DNA of 64,000 nucleotides, taken from NCBI GenBank assembly GCA_003996215.1, contig QJPP01003123.1, forward strand, positions 248,001 through 312,000. Direction: 5' to 3'. The notes below the pieces were generated by a model. The model made no database searches and had not been told where the DNA came from. It saw nothing but the letters and a program-made list of their open reading frames with translations. This DNA comes from Jaltomata sinuosa (lineage: Eukaryota; Streptophyta; Magnoliopsida; Solanales; Solanaceae). The translations under genes and the position numbers were made by a program. Every line of letters begins with the position of its first letter. Within the stretch, counting starts at the first letter, position 1. This document shows, piece by piece, positions 25,007 through 35,930 of the stretch.

Positions 25007-26326
25007 TGCCTTCCAGCACACACAAAAGTTTACGTGGTTGCAAAGAATAAAGTGATTATGAGAAAATGGAGTATTTAGATCCCTCATGGACTTAGTTGTT
25101 GACAAGGTAGTGATATTTATATTATGATTGTGAGAACAAGTTTTTTCTGATCTAAGAAGTGGTTGTTTGATTGAGCTACTTATTGTACTATACAATAAAA
25201 GCAAATATGAGTAAGATTTTAGGAGTTGTTCACACAGTTATTAAGACCTAGAGTTATGACATTTTTGTAGTCCCATCATATTTTAAATATATTTGTTTAA
25301 GCTTAATTAAGATATCTACCAAATTGCTGAATCACAAGGTTAATATTATGGTCATGGTCTCTCGATCCCCTACCCATCTATCCTGATTATGCATTTAACT
25401 ACATCGTTGAACGAGGATAGTCAAACTAACCTAAATGCATTTATATATCATCTTGCATATGAACCAAGTAGGAAAAACTAGGTACATCTTTGTCCTTGCT
25501 AAAAATCTGTCCGCAGAGGCATACTAATCCCCTTAACCCATATTCTATTTCTTGTTTCTATCTCCTAAGTTCCTCTAGAAATCATACATTTATTCCATTG
25601 GTCATGAAGCAATAGAATAATAAGCACAAGATTGAGAGAACAAAATATAATGGAAAATTCTACAATAACAATCTATATATAAACTATGATATTCATATAT
25701 GCCCACAACCCTAGATAAAGGGATTTTATTCACTCATAATTTGATTACAAAGGAAGAAATAAAGTATAAATGATAAGTAATGTTAAGTAAAGAGTTAAAG
25801 AAGTAACCCTATGAGAGTTAAGAATTTGATTGAACTTTGTGCTCTTACAATCTTCCTCCTCTTCTAAAAATGGTCTTGGAGGGGTGTCTATAATATTTAA
25901 CAACACCTAGATGGATCCTCCAAGTCGAATAGGGAAAAGGGGAATTTTGCCCGTTGCTTTTACTAGATCATGACGCGAGTTGATGTTTCTTTCCCTGGAG
26001 CTAGCTTCTTTATCTCCTTTTGCTCACCCTAGGATTTGTTCTACATGGTGTAAACTTTCGAGGAGGATAAAAATCACCCCCCCCCCCTTACCTTGGTAAT
26101 TTCTCTGCGACTCTCTAGCTTTACCTCGGATTTTTCTTCATGAAATCTTGACATTTTTGCTCCACTTTAGTCCTATTTTTAGCCTTTTTCTCCTAAATCA
26201 CACAAAACACCTTAAGTATGTGATAAAACATGAAATTAAGCATAAATCACTAGTATTAAGCTAAATTATCCTCAAAAAAACATAAACGTGGGGGGAAATA
26301 GTGAAAAGAGTTGATATTATCCCCAT
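25007..26326 (-). repeat. 5' LTR of NA1
   Basis: About 1320 bp from TGCCTTCC next to the PBS to ATTATCCCCATA. Its right 800 bp match 2489-3291. The last dinucleotide appears mutated (TA instead of CA), so the exact edge is uncertain by a base or two. No coding content. Confidence 0.65.
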
Positions 26327-26358
26327 ATTAACTTCGTCCTCTTCCCATAAAAGCATAT

Positions 26359-26935
26359 CAAAGCACGAGAAGAGGTGGCATTTTCAAAATTCTTTGATTT
26401 ACTAAATAAGGTAATGATTAATGTAACTCTTTTTCATATGTTGCAGGACATTCCCCAATAAGTAAAGTATATGAAGGATGTAATGGCCAAAAAGAGAAGA
26501 CTGATAGAGTATGCGACAGTTGCTAATGACAGAGTAATGCTTGTCTTGGATCCAAAATAGTTTTCCCCCAAAAGTTTCACTATTGATATTTACATTGGGC
26601 AACAGGTAATTGCCAAAGCTCTGTGTTACTTAGGATCTAACATTAATCTCATGCTCTCGTCACTGTATAAGAAAATGGGGTTAGGCTATACCTGACCCAC
26701 TACTATAATGTTGTAATTAGCGGACGTGTCATTTTCCAGACCAGACGGCATTATGGAGGATGTGTTAGTGCAATTAGGATCCTTTATATTCTCGATAGAC
26801 TTTGTAGTCCTTGACTTTGAGAATGATCCAGAAGTCCTATTTATTTTGGAGCAGCCATTCTTAACTACAGGCAAGGCACTTATTGATGTGATATATGGCC
26901 ATCTAATTATGTGAGCACATGATAAGGTGGACGTG
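26359..26935 (+). pseudogene. End of gag1 and aspartic protease of NA2
   Basis: The first part reads REEVAFSKFFDLLNKVMINV, the gag-protease junction of Athila-like elements. KRRLIEYATVANDR follows, then the protease with AKALCYLGSNINLM (active-site Asp replaced by Tyr in this copy) and DFENDPEVLFILEQPFL. Stops occur at about 26560 and 26690. Confidence 0.65.
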
Positions 26936-27059
26936 TTCGATGTGTATAATGTGTCAAAACTACCAGTGTTCTATGAAGAAGTAGTAGCAGTTAGATTGGT
27001 AGGGAGAAATCTTGAATTAAATATTATCCCTCAAGATTGAATTGAGAAGGACTTTGGGG

Positions 27060-27657
27060 ATAAGGGATTATTTTGCAACCCATGAGAGAGCAGCCCTATT
27101 CAAAACCTGAGAAATTTTATGAGATTATGTGCCTAGAATAGGAATGCAATGATCTCTGACGAAGACTTGGAGCTGCGAATGTTCATACATTCTCTCATAA
27201 GTGAAGCCAAAACCTGGTACCAGAATGTACCACCTAACTCAATCGATACTTGGCCTGGGCTAGTATACAGATTCATACATGAGTGGATCTTGGTGGCAGA
27301 AAGGAGAAAGACCATAAATAACTTTCTCTACTTCAAGAAGTTAGAAGGAGAACTCTTATCATAGCCAAGGGAAAGGTTCAAACAATTGTTGATACCTCAT
27401 ATCATGGGCTTTATGAGGTTATATTACTCGATACATTCTATTGTGCCCTTATTCTAGTGAATGAATCTATAGCCAACACACAGGTAGGAGAATGATTAAA
27501 TATTGTCATATTTGTTGAAGCCACTAAGTTATTAAATGACATGGCTAGACATAGTCAAATATGGAACTCCAAGTTTAGAAGGTTAATGGAAGGAGTTCCA
27601 AGAGGCAATGATAGACTGAGGAGGTGTGATTGTTGTGGAGATATCTATGATGCATAT
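27060..27657 (+). pseudogene. gag2 of NA2
   Basis: The ORF 27149-27364 contains EAKTWYQNVPPNSIDTWPGL, the conserved W-x5-PxxSIxTW region of Ty3/gypsy gag. It then continues past a stop as PRERFKQLL. A further ORF at 27541 (MARHSQIWNSKFRRL) matches the NA1 piece at 7890-8177. It follows protease directly, as in NA1. The A1 insertion ends it. Confidence 0.65.
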
Positions 27658-30600
27658 TGTAATAGCACTCCAGGTCCTTCTATGATTTTTGTGCTTTTTC
27701 TATGTTTCGAGCTTTCCTTAAGTGGCTACAGGTCATTTATGACTTATCGGGACTGACGATTCAGTGTCCGAACTGTTCGTTAGGTCATTATGGCCATTTA
27801 CCTATTTTAGACCTTAAACTTAGAAAATCCTTGACTTCGGTCAACGTTTTTGGAAAACGTGCTCGGAATCAAATTGTGACAGTTTTGTTGGCTCTAAAGC
27901 AGGTATTTTGGTCTAGTAGGACCATTGATCTGGGTCTGAGTGCTTTCGATTTTGTTTTGTGTTGTTTTCTGTGTTTTCAAGCTAATTTGGCTGGTAGGGT
28001 TAACTTTGGTCAACATTTGTACAATACGGCCTCGAATGGAAATTTCGTCAGCACTGTTAGCTTTGAAATGTCAACTTTGGGCTAGAAGAACCTTTGGTTC
28101 AGGTTTTGGGGATTTCGGACTTGTTTTGGGGTATTGAGTTCTGAGTTAGTTTTAGTCAAGGGGACCACTTTTCCTTAAAACGATCTCTGTTGGTAAATTC
28201 GTTGATTCCGTTGAGTTTGAAACATCGTTTCCACTCTAATAGCATTATTGGTTTGTGAGTATCGAGTTCTGATTGTGCCCGGAATGCCTTGGAGAAGATT
28301 TGAAACTATTGGTTTTTGTTGCAGGCACAAGCCTTCAGCGCCATCGATACCTCTGCAGCCCGATCGTGCGTGCGCGCGGCCTCCTTCAGCGCCAATGGCA
28401 CCAGTCTGTGGCCAGGGCTGTAAAATCCCATTTTTTTCTCATTTTTCAGCTTTTATCTCTCATTTCTCTCAACTCCAACTTAAATTCTCTCAATTCTAAT
28501 TGCTCAAGAACAGTGTGGGCTCGTGGAAATTCTCCAAATTGTCATTTAATCTTGCTCCCTCATCGTTGGTAAGCTTGTTCTTCCTCAAGCCTTGCTATCC
28601 TCTTCAAGCTTAAAAACCTCCATTGTTAAGGCTCTTAATAGCTTGGGTTTTCTTTGGTTGTAGTTGCGTTGGTGGGTTTGATTGTTTGTCGTAGCGGTAG
28701 TTCTGGTCCACCTGGATGATGTAATGACCCTTCCAATCATTTTTGCGTTTACGCCTTCTTTGTACTATTAGAGCCTTCTTGTAGTGGCCCCAAGTAATTT
28801 ATGTCTTGCTGAGACAGGTAGTTCGGTGCCCTGGCTATTAATTTAGTCGTTATGGCCGTTTGCCTAGCTTAGAGCCTTAACTTAGGAAATCATTTACTTC
28901 GGTCAACATTCTTAGCTAACATACTCGGAATCGAATTCTGACAGTTTTTCAATTTTTGCTCCCAAATTGGTACGTTTCCGCCCTTGAAAATTGTTAATTC
29001 TCCACTTTTATTCTCTTGAATTAGTAGCACTTCAGGGCTGTTTTGAGCCCCAAAATGAACTCCGTTGGCACTCAAATTTTAAGCATGGGTTTCTTAATCC
29101 ACCGTGAGCATAATTGTGAATTTTATTTTCTATTATGTTGCACGGGCCCTGAGGGTCATTTTTTGGCCCGATTGTTTGTATAGCATTATGGGTGTCATTC
29201 TTCTCGTCTTAACACCTGGATTGTATTCTTGATAGTGCGGTAGCTTTTTAAGGCTATTTGGAAGGGGAAGGCACACGAGTGATGGTTTGTGCTTGCAGTT
29301 TGACCCCGAGGTAGGTTACAGTTTACTTTCTAGACTGAGTTTAGTTAGATCATATATATATATTTATATGTTACTTGAACGTTAGGTTGGCTTTAGGTAG
29401 ATTTAGGCTTAAATCCTATTTATTACTTTAAATTGGCCATTTCAGATTATAGTTCAGGATTATCATATTTATCCTTAGCGTAGGAGCTGGTAGTATCATT
29501 TGGCTAGCTTGGAATCCCTAGGTTGCTTTTAGTAGGTTTTAGAGGTAGAGTGGAGATTCTTGTGTCCTTTTTCGCTATTACTTTACTGTATTATCTACTT
29601 TATTCTATGGTTGCGTATAACTGTAGGCTCGAGGCCATAGCTTGGATTTGGGCGGAGCCCCAAGTCAGTTCTCTTAATTTGGAGTGTATTTTGCCCTGTT
29701 TTTCCCTATTATGTGTAGTTTTATCTGAACATGGACATTTCATGCTCATACTGCATTACATACTATTGGCACAGAAAGGAAGTATTTTTTTGAGACTTTT
29801 AGTTCAAAATGAGGTTTACTAGGGCTACGATGCTTTTTGGATTTGAACTAAACTTATTTGGATTTTTACCATGGGTGTTGGAAGGAAAAAGGAGAAAAAT
29901 ACTATTTTATGCATACACTTATAGTCCGATGTGGTATTCCAGACCCCGATGTGTTATTCCGGACTTTACTTTTCTATCACCTATATATACATATATACAT
30001 TGTTCGATGCGGTATTCTGAGCGCCCGATGTGGTATTTATGGTTTATATTATTATGCATTCATATATTACATCATCATTTCATCGCATTGCATTGGCTTG
30101 GGTATTTTTTTGGATTATCGGTGACTCTGGGTTGACCTCGTTACTACTTCACCTTTTTGGCTTGGTTATTTCGATTTTCTGCTCTATAACTAGATTTAGG
30201 TGAATCCCTCTATTTTAGCTGCTTTCCTGTAATTTATATTTATATATTATCTTTTTGCGCTCGGTCAGCCTATGCTCCTTACTAGGTACCCGTTGTCTTG
30301 GTACTCATACTACACTCTGCATCTTTTTCTAATGCAGCACCTAGTATGAGCCACCCTCACTGATCCTTCCATCGTTCGAGGTCTGTTGTAGTTCGGATCG
30401 CGGTGAGCTCCCAACGCTTTTAGAGACTTTACATGCATTCCATCTTGTATATTCTGTCTATATTTTGGATAGACAGAGTCTGTTGTATAGCTACTCCTTG
30501 CTTTAGTCGCTTTTGTACTAGTGACACCACGTCTGGGGTGATTCTCGTGTATGTTTTGTCTCTTTGGTCACTTTAGGGTCATCTTTTATTTATTTTGTAC

Positions 30601-30755
30601 GATGATATGTATATATACGCTATTGGCCCTATTTTCTTATTATACTTTCCACTTTCCCTTATTTTAACTATTATTATTTTCTTTCGCATCGTCGGGTTTG
30701 GCTGGTATACTGGGGGTATGTAGGCGCCATCATAGCCCGATTTTTGGTCATGACA
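27658..30755 (+). repeat. 5' LTR of A1, with a foreign insert
   Basis: 3098 bp, versus 2870 bp for the 3' LTR. The excess is the family-B-like segment at 28720-28950. The TATA-box region seen in the 3' LTR reads GCTGTAAAATCC here (about 28420), so the promoter word is mutated. ORFs inside are LTR noise. Confidence 0.9.
28720..28950 (+). repeat. Family-B LTR tip embedded in the 5' LTR of A1
   Basis: From TGTAATGACCCTTCC to about TTCTGACAG, this stretch follows the first 230 bp of the chromovirus-B LTR (reverse complement of 21612 downwards). It does not follow family A. It replaces the short stretch corresponding to 36982-36999 in the 3' LTR. Flanking A sequence is continuous with the 3' LTR on both sides. 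Confidence 0.7.
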
Positions 30756-30758
30756 GAG

Positions 30759-30770
30759 TGGTATCAGAGC
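30759..30770 (+). promoter_or_regulatory. Primer-binding site of A1
   Basis: TGGTATCAGAGC, a perfect match to the tRNA-iMet-type plant PBS, three bases after the 5' LTR. Confidence 0.95.
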
Positions 30771-30963
30771 TCCAGGTTCACTGGTCTTGCCAGTACAAAA
30801 GCAAAGCGTCTAGTAGAGTCTCATGGATCGGTACGATGATGTACGTATCCAATCTGCGAAGGGCTATATGACAATTCTAGGAAATATGTCATGTTGTTTG
30901 ATTCGTTGTCATGCATTCTTGACTTGTTCAACTTATAAATATCTTTGTTTCACTGTTTCTCAG

Positions 30964-32430
30964 GTGGTTCAGATGAGATCTGCAGCGGGTGAAGATGAGG
31001 CCCCTGCACCTGCAGTTAGAGCCCCAGTTAGGGAATAAGGTAGAGGATGATCTGAGGTCGAGGTAGGGGATGGGCTGTGGTGCCATCTCATGCCCAGTTT
31101 AGACTACCATCATCAGAGCTAGAGAATAGGGTTGATGAGATACAACATGAGCTAGAGAGCATGGGGCCAGCCTAACATTCGGTGGATTTTATGGCTAGTC
31201 CGGTGTTGCAGGACACCTTTGCTTGGTTATTGAGGTTTCTTGAGGGTATGAATCTGCCAGCAGCTTCACCAGGTAATCAGATTGGCTGCCAAGTTAGAGA
31301 TGAGGATAAGACTTCAGCTCAGGCGGCAGCAAAAGGGGTAGGAGCATAGCCTGTTATTGCGGCTCCCAGATTGGAGGTGTTACTGGTACCTAGAGTTGCT
31401 CTACCTCTTCTAGCCATGCCAATTATATCTTCTGAGGAGCAGAAGATGCTTGGTCGGTTCTTGAGATTGGGTCCTCCGAGGTTTTCAGGTGCTTCTAGGG
31501 AGGATGCGCATGAGTTTCTGACTAACTGCCAAGAGAGGTAACATCATTTGGGGTTAGTTAAATCACATGGAGTAGATTACACCACTTTTTAGCTGGATGG
31601 TCCAGCAAAATAGTGGTGGAGGTCATATGTTTCTTGCAGACCAGCCGGGTCACCCCCGCTCACTTGGGCACAATTCTCCGTAGCTTTTCAAGAGAAGTAT
31701 GTGCCACATAGCATGAGGGAGCATTTGATGGATTAGTTTGCTGGGTTGGAGTAGGGCTCCATGATTGTTTCTGAGTATGAGGTTTGTTTCTATCAGTTGT
31801 TTAGGCACGCCACCATGATTATGCCCACCGAGTATGAGAAGGTACGCTATTTTGTTCAAGGTTTGACCTTGCATACTTGCTTGGCTACTGAGGGTATGGT
31901 AGCATCAGGTCAGTCTTTTATGGAGGTAGTAGATCATGCTCGCACTATTGAGGGTGTTCTTTGCGAGGCCTAAGGGGTCAACGATAAGAGGCCCCTCCAT
32001 CAGGGAAGTTTCAGCATTTCACGGGCTCGTGGTAGAGGTTACTATGGTAGAGGTCAGCACCAGCAGCGCTTCAAGCTGAGCCATCTCATTCAAGCAGCAT
32101 TACAGACTGGTGAGGCTTAGAGTATCCAGAGTATTGTACCTGCTCCATGAGGTGCTCATTCGGGTTCCACAGGTCGTTCTGATTCAGCCAGGTCTTCACA
32201 GAGGAATATGTTTGGTTGGGGTTGTTATGAGTACGGCGAGATATGCCACTTTGCTAGAGAGTGTCCATCGGCATAGCACCCTAGGCGACAAGATCAATTA
32301 GTTCAGGCCCCCAGTTCTCCATTACCTCCAGCTAGAGGCAGTTCACAAGGTAGTAGGGGTGGTCCTCAGGGTACTAAAGGTGGTCCTTAATCTGGTAGAT
32401 TAGACGGTCATAGTGTTCGGGGCCACATGT
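30964..32430 (+). pseudogene. gag of A1
   Basis: The reading MRSAAGEDEAPAPAVRAPV matches the A2 gag start at 52451. In A2 the first codon is ATG (MVRTR); the aligned codon here at 30964 is GTG. The capsid core is in pieces (for example 31761-31973, SEYEVCFYQLFRHATM). A CCHC knuckle (CYEYGEICHFARECPS) is at about 32220-32270. Many stops are present. Confidence 0.75.
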
Positions 32431-32471
32431 ATGCAGTTCTGGGCTGGACATAGGCCGAGGCTTCAGATGTT

Positions 32472-32885
32472 GTGCTCACAGGTACGATCTTTGTATGTCA
32501 TCAGTCGGCTTCTGCTTTGTTTGATCCAGTGTCTACATTCTCATATGTATCTGCTTATTATGCTACTCGCCTGGAGTCTGCTTGTGAGACTTTGCCTGCG
32601 CCTTTACGTATATCTACCCCTGTAGGAGATTCTTTAGTAGTGGATCAGGCGTATTGGGCTAGTGTGGTGACTATCTTGGGATACGACACATGGGTAGACC
32701 TGGTTGTACTTTATATGGTTGATTTAGATGTGATCTTAGGCATGGATTGGTTATCTCCTTATCATGTGGTCTTGGATTGCTTCGCCAAGACTGTTACTCT
32801 TTGGATGTCTGGTATCCCTCCTATCATATGGAAGGGTTCTTATAGCTACATACCGAGGGGAGTTATATCTTTTTTGAGCACCTAG
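32472..32885 (+). pseudogene. Aspartic protease of A1
   Basis: ALFDPVSTFSYVSAYYATRL carries the active-site Asp, but the usual glycine of D-P-G-S is valine. The DVILGMDWL box ends the domain. The frame runs on towards RT but stops at 32885. Confidence 0.8.
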
Positions 32886-32949
32886 CGGTTAGTTGGGAAG
32901 GGGTGCTTAGCTTATCTTGCCTACGTCTGTGATACTAGTGCCACCACAC

Positions 32950-33880
32950 CTCTTCTTGAGTCAGTTCCTATGGTTTGCGAGTATTCGAATGTGTTTTCTT
33001 CTGATCTTCCAGGTCTTTATCCTGATCATGACATTGATTTTGGTATCGATGTTGAGCCAGGCACCAAGCCCATTTCTATTCCGCCATATCAAATGGCACC
33101 TTCCGAGTTGAGGGAGCTTAAGGATCAGCTCCAAGATCTATTGAGTAGAGGGTTCATCAGGCTTAGTGTGTCTCTATGCGGTGCTCCGGTTTTGTTTGTT
33201 AAGAGAAGGACAGGTCTATGCCTATATGTATTGACTACAGACAGTTGAATAAGATGACAGTCAAGAACAGGTATCCGATGCCATGTATTGATGATTTATT
33301 TGACCAGCTTGAGGGTGCAGCGGTATTTTCTAAGATAGACCTGAGATTCGGTTACCACCAGTTGAGCATTAGGGTGGAGAACATTCCAAAGACTGCATTT
33401 AGGACTCGGTACAGACATTATGAGTTCCTAGTCATGTCTTTTGGGTTGAAAAATGCCCCAGCAGTATTTATGGAGCTGATGAACTATGTGTTCAGTGCCT
33501 ACTTGAACTTATTTGTGATTTTTTTCATCGACGATATTTTGATTTACTCGAGGAGTAGAGAGGAGCATGAGCACCACCTTAGAGTTGTACTTCAAACCTT
33601 GCGAGACCATTAGTTGTATGCCAAATTCACTAAGTGTGAGTTTTGGCTTGAGTCTGTGGCATTCTTGGGGCACGTGGTGTCCAAGGATAGAATTATGATA
33701 GATCTGGTGAAGATTGCAGCGGTTTGTGATTGGGCTAGGCCTACTTCTCCTACCGAAATTCACAATTTCATCGGGTTGGTAGGTTATTACAGACGATTTG
33801 TGGAGGGATTTTCTTTGATAGCAGCTTCATTAACTAGGTTGACTCAGAAGAATGTTCCCTTCCAGTGGTCAGATGAGTGT
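32950..33880 (+). pseudogene. Reverse transcriptase of A1
   Basis: LPGLYPDHDIDFGIDVEPGT opens the domain (32970 on). After a frameshift near 33215, CIDYRQLNKMTVKNRYPMP, FSKIDLRFGYHQL and FIDDILIYSRS (about 33525-33560) follow in the ORF 33218-33613. The next ORF (33614) continues with the thumb/connection (FLGHVVSKD, GYYRRFVEGFS). Confidence 0.85.
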
Positions 33881-33899
33881 GAGGCGAGCTTTCTGAAGC

Positions 33900-34460
33900 T
33901 CAAGGCCTTATTGACATCAGCTCCGATTCTTACTCTTCCGGTCGAGGGTCAGGGTTTCACCATGTATTGTGATGCTTTAGGTATTAGTTTGGGTTATGTG
34001 TTGATGCAGCAGGGTAGGGTTATTGCATATGCTTCCAGACAGTTAAAGGTTCATGAGAGGAACTACCCCACATATGACTTGGATTTAGCAGCGGTAGTCT
34101 TCGCATTGAAAATGTGGAGGTATTATCTTTATGGCGTACATTGTGAGATCTTTACTGAACATCATAGTATTCAATATATTTTCATCCAGAAGGATCTAAA
34201 TTTGAGATAGCATAGATGGTTGGAGTTACTGAAGGACTATGACATTTCTATTATTTATCATCCGAGCAAGGTAAATATGGTAGCGGATGCCTTGATCCGG
34301 AAGGCAGTGAGTATGGGTAGCTTGGCTTTCTTAACAAGAGAGGAGCGACCTTTAGCTTGGGACATCCAGTCCTTTGCTAACAGGTTGGTTAGGCTTGACA
34401 TTTCTGAGCTGGGCCATATTCTTGCTTGTGTTGAGGCTAGATCTTCCTTGTTGGAGTAGA
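33900..34460 (+). pseudogene. RNase H of A1
   Basis: MYCDALGISLGYVLMQQG, then GRVIAYASRQLKVHERNY, YDLDLAAVVFALK and FTEHHSIQY. In the last of these the usual D of FTDH is E. A stop follows at 34208, then a frame with HPSKVNMVADAL. Confidence 0.85.
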
Positions 34461-34489
34461 TTCAGGCGTGGTAGTTTGATGATGTAAGG

Positions 34490-35450
34490 TTGAGGATTAT
34501 TCGTGAAAAGGTGTTGACCGGTGAGGCTAGGAAGGAGATCTTAGATTCAAAGGGCATATTGAGGATCGAGGGTTATATCTGTGTTCCTAGGGTTGGTGAC
34601 TTGGTCAGATTGATATTGGAAGAGGCCCATTATTCTAGATATTCCATTCATCCCGGGGCAGCTAAGATGTATCGTGACTTGAGGCAACACTATTGGTGGT
34701 GTGGGATAGAGAGGGATATTTTAGCTTTCGTATCTAGGTGCTTGAACTGTCAGTAGGTGAAGTTTGAGCACCAGAGGCCAGGTGGTTTGTCTTAGAGGCT
34801 ACCCATTCTGGAGTGGAAATGGGAGCGGATCGCAATGGACTTTGTAGTCGAATTGCCATGTACCTTGTAGAGATTTGATGTTATTTGGATTATTATGGAT
34901 AGGTTGACGAAGTCTTCTCACTTTCTACCAGTTCAGACTTCCTACAATTCCAAGAGGTTGGCTCAGATCTATATCTGAGAGATTGTCCATTTACATGGTG
35001 TGCTAGTTTCTATCATTTTTGACTGGGGTACTCAGTTCACTTTGCATTTTTGGAGGTCTATTCAGAGAGAGTTGGGTACTAGAGTTGAGCTTAGCACCAT
35101 TTTTCATCCGCAGACAGATGGTCAGTCAGAGCGTACCATTCAGGTTTTGGAGGATATGTTATGAGTCTGTGTTATTGATTTCGGAGGCCAGTGGGACCAG
35201 TGTTTAGCCTTAGCGGAGTTTGCATATAATAATAGTTACAATTCTAGCATTCAGATGGCTCCGTTCGAGGCTTTGTATGGTAGGTGGTGCAGATCTCCGG
35301 TGGGTTGGTTTGATGCTTTTGAGGTTATGTCGTGGAGTACCGAGTTGCTTCATGATTCTATGGTAGAGTTCAAGTCATTCAGGAGAGACATCACACTACC
35401 CAGAGTAGGGAGAAGAGTTATGCTAACCGGAGAGTTCGAAACCTAGAGTT
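34490..35450 (+). pseudogene. Integrase of A1
   Basis: The zinc-binding part (YSIHPGAAKMYRDLRQHYWW to CLNCQ) is open at 34490-34756. The catalytic core is in pieces: MDRLTKSSHFLPVQ near 34900, a WGTQF region near 35030 and DGQSERTIQVLED near 35120. There are stops at several glutamine and tryptophan codons. Confidence 0.8.
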
Positions 35451-35451
35451 C

Positions 35452-35930
35452 ATGGTTGGTGATAGTGTGTTCTTTCAGGTATCGCCCATGAAGGGCGTGA
35501 TGAGGTTCGGGAGGAAGTACAAGCTCAGTCCTAGGTTTATTGGGCTTTTCGAGATCTTTCATCCTATTGGAGGGGTTGCTTATGAGTTAGCCTTGCCTCC
35601 TACTCTTTCCAGTGTGCATCCTGTGTTTCATGTCTCTATGTTGCAGTGGTATATTTTGGATGAGTCGCACGTACTTCAGTTAGAGTTGGTTTAGTTGGAT
35701 GAGTCCTTAGCCTTTGAGGAGGAGCTATTGCTATTTTGGACAGGCAAGTTAGGAAGTTGAGGTCCAAGGAGATTTCATCGGTTAAGGTTCAGTAGTGGCA
35801 TCGACCTATCAAGGAGGCTACTTAGGAGATCGAGACTGACATGTGGACTCATTATCCTTGTCTTTTTGAGTCATCGGGTACTATTCTTTTTCTAACTTTC
35901 GCGGACAAAAGTTCTTTTAGTAGTGGATAT
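35452..35930 (+). pseudogene. Integrase C-terminus and chromodomain of A1
   Basis: The ORF 35452-35694 has the VSPMKGVMRFGRKYKLSPRF and SSVHPVFHVSML segments. The chromodomain follows in broken frames (a RKLRSKEI-like part near 35750, then YPCLFESSGT at 35856). The coding region stops close to the 3' LTR. Confidence 0.75.

Larger units (their letters stand above)
2489..26326 (-). mobile_element. NA1: non-autonomous Athila-like Ty3/gypsy element, minus strand, with nested insertions
   Basis: Read on the minus strand the order is: 5' LTR (25007-26326), PBS resembling the tRNA-Asp type (24980-24997), gag1 (about 24920-23200), protease (23199-22711), a second gag segment (about 22600-22343 continuing at 8177-7890), an AAGCGCT/GGGAGG-like motif (about 7772-7802), an ORF of the plant 'putative transposon protein' type (about 7080-5858), an AT-rich 3' region, and a truncated 3' LTR (2489-3291). 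No RT, RNase H or integrase is present. The gag2 segment is split by the solo LTR at 8178-22342. The 3' LTR is cut by the family-A LTR at 1-2487. The assignment rests on protease and gag motifs, the PBS and the LTR pair. The right boundary abuts a plus-strand copy of the same family, so NA1 probably inserted into NA2, but the matching left boundary is outside the window. Confidence 0.7.
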
